NCBI GenBank assembly: GCA_023428515.1
Contig: JAEYXI010000402.1
Span: forward strand, 1-7,376
Source of the DNA: Pseudomonadota bacterium
GTDB lineage: Bacteria; Pseudomonadota; Alphaproteobacteria; Rhizobiales; Rhizobiaceae
Reading direction: 5' to 3'
Length of the DNA stretch: 7,376 nucleotides
Part shown: in pieces, positions 6,531 to 7,376 of the stretch
Position numbering within the stretch: the stretch's first letter is position 1
How the letters are laid out: each line of letters starts with the position of its first letter
Translations under genes and position numbers: made by a program
The notes under the pieces: generated by a model
Databases searched by the model: none
Seen by the model: the letters and a program-made list of their open reading frames with translations, nothing else
Told to the model about the DNA's origin: nothing

Positions 6531-7349
6531 TCATGCCTCCGGTTCGGCCATCGCCTTGTAGGCATGCCATGTGGCGTGGCCCAGCAGAGGGAAGATGACG
6601 ATCATGCCGAGCAGCCCGGTGCCGACGCAGACCGCGAAAAGCACGAGCACCATCGCGCCCCACGCGATCATTGTCGGCAGGTTGTTCCAGACCAGCTTCA
6701 TGCTCGTGCCCATTGCGGTCAGCGCGTCGATGCGGCGGTCGAGCAGCATGGGGACCGCGAACACGCTGATCGCGAAGGCGAAGGCGGCGAACAGTCCCCC
6801 GACGGCCGTTCCGACGACGAGCATCGCCCATCCATAGGGCGTGCCGAGCAGGATGCCGACGACATGGTCGAGGCCCGGAAAGGCGGTCACGCCGAAGAAC
6901 AGCGACCAGAGCAGCACGGCGGCGCGCGTCCACAGCAGCATCAGCAGGCTGAGCAGCAGGCCCGAGAAGAAAACCTGCGCGCCCGCGCTGGGCCTGACGC
7001 GAAGCATCGATCCGAGCGTGATCCGCCTGCCTGCGCCGAGCGCCCGGCTTTTCTCGTAGAGGCCGATCGCCAGGAAAGGAGCGACGATCAGGAACCCGGC
7101 CAGCGCCGGAAACAGGATGTAGTCCCGGCCGAAGCCGACGAGCGTCCAGACGAAAAGGACGGACAGCACGAAGACACCGAGCCCGTAGGCCAGGCTCGAA
7201 AGGGGCTGTGTCCAGAAATCGCGCCACCCGGCGGCAAGCCAGCGCAGCCCCTCGAGGACGGGCAGATTCCGCTGAAGCGCAGGGTCGCGGGTCTCGCCGA
7301 TACCCGACGTCTCGCTGAGGAGCCAGTATCCCTTGTCGGCTTCGCCCAA
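6531..7349 (-). CDS. DUF2189-family integral membrane protein
   Basis: The 272-residue product matches by recall the uncharacterised DUF2189 family of predicted inner-membrane proteins. A soluble N-terminus of about 50 residues (with VLEGLRWLAAGWRDFWTQP at 31-49) precedes about six hydrophobic segments (roughly 52-73, 77-98, 125-150, 172-200, 227-247, 243-258). Conserved-looking stretches are LPMLL-like AVPMLLDRRIDALTAM (198-213) and the ending FPLLGHATWHAYKAM (253-267). The start is a TTG at 7349, supported by AGGAGG (7355-7360) 5 nt upstream. The same frame stays open to the window edge, so a longer N-terminus cannot be excluded. It lies 3 nt before fixI and so is co-transcribed with it. 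This is the position of fixH in the classical fixGHIS order, but the protein is not a FixH. A role in respiration or copper handling is inferred from context only. Confidence 0.85.
   Translation of the reverse strand: MGEADKGYWLLSETSGIGETRDPALQRNLPVLEGLRWLAAGWRDFWTQPLSSLAYGLGVFVLSVLFVWTLVGFGRDYILFPALAGFLIVAPFLAIGLYEKSRALGAGRRITLGSMLRVRPSAGAQVFFSGLLLSLLMLLWTRAAVLLWSLFFGVTAFPGLDHVVGILLGTPYGWAMLVVGTAVGGLFAAFAFAISVFAVPMLLDRRIDALTAMGTSMKLVWNNLPTMIAWGAMVLVLFAVCVGTGLLGMIVIFPLLGHATWHAYKAMAEPEA
6536..6540 (-). promoter_or_regulatory. fixI: Shine-Dalgarno deciding the TTG start of fixI
   Basis: GGAGG lies 8 nt before the TTG at 6527 and only 1 nt before the out-of-frame ATG at 6534. The spacing and the MSCC N-terminus typical of rhizobial FixI both favour TTG. 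Confidence 0.7.
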
Positions 7350-7354
7350 GGCTT

Positions 7355-7360
7355 CCTCCT
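7355..7360 (-). promoter_or_regulatory. strong Shine-Dalgarno for the TTG start of the DUF2189 gene
   Basis: AGGAGG lies 5 nt before the TTG at 7349. This is the main reason to accept a TTG start for the DUF2189 gene. Confidence 0.65.
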
Positions 7361-7376
7361 TCAGCAGGCCGACTTT
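7361..7376 (-). other. possible last codons of an upstream operon gene
   Basis: On the minus strand one frame entering from the window edge reads K-S-A-C and stops at TGA (7361-7363), directly before the AGGAGG of the DUF2189 gene. A stop placed just ahead of the next Shine-Dalgarno is typical of a compact operon, and the missing fixH or fixG could end here. Four codons are too few to identify it, and the DUF2189 frame itself is also open through this stretch. Confidence 0.25.

Noticed and set aside
6490..7227. A 245-codon minus-strand frame overlapping the DUF2189 gene and the start of fixI
   Set aside because: Arg/Pro/Ala-rich and without hydrophobic segments. It is the wrong frame of a membrane protein whose own frame ends exactly before fixI.

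Overview
The window looks like chromosome of an alphaproteobacterium of the order Hyphomicrobiales (Rhizobiales), probably near Rhizobiaceae/Phyllobacteriaceae. The grounds are high GC, a rhizobial-style M20D amidohydrolase, and fixI/fixS genes of the cbb3 oxidase assembly type. The species cannot be named from the sequence alone.

Left part (1-3234), ordinary housekeeping genes. A secreted D-alanyl-D-alanine carboxypeptidase (619-1887, minus) is followed by a COG0523/CobW-type GTPase metallochaperone (start at 622, minus, running off the left edge). The two overlap by ATGA and should be co-transcribed from a promoter near 1991-2019. Divergently, an M20D metallo-amidohydrolase runs 2071-3234 (plus).

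Middle part (3235-3941), a boundary. A complete tRNA-Arg(CCU) with encoded CCA lies at 3311-3387 behind a plausible promoter. Downstream are about 550 bp of visibly lower GC. They hold no convincing intact gene, only a damaged LuxR/NarL-type DNA-binding domain (3594-3893, minus) in which two compensating frameshifts scramble the first HTH helix. This is what an integration scar or decayed flank beside a tRNA gene looks like.

Right part (3942-7376), a tight minus-strand operon for high-affinity cbb3-type cytochrome c oxidase biogenesis. The order of transcription is: an unseen upstream gene, a DUF2189 membrane protein (TTG start), fixI/ccoI copper-exporting P1B ATPase (TTG start), fixS/ccoS, and a 43-codon hydrophobic ORF overlapping the end of fixS. 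FixI supplies copper for the oxidase and FixS is required for cofactor insertion. The DUF2189 protein and the 43-aa peptide are candidate extra members of the same assembly pathway. The gene directly before fixI is DUF2189 rather than the fixH of the classical fixGHIS order. No complete FNR/FixK box (TTGAT-N4-ATCAA type) was noticed, so the operon promoter probably lies to the right of the window.

No CRISPR array, insertion sequence or complete new defence-type system was seen. The most original items are the 43-aa ORF, the DUF2189-fixI linkage and the frame-shuffled regulator beside the tRNA.
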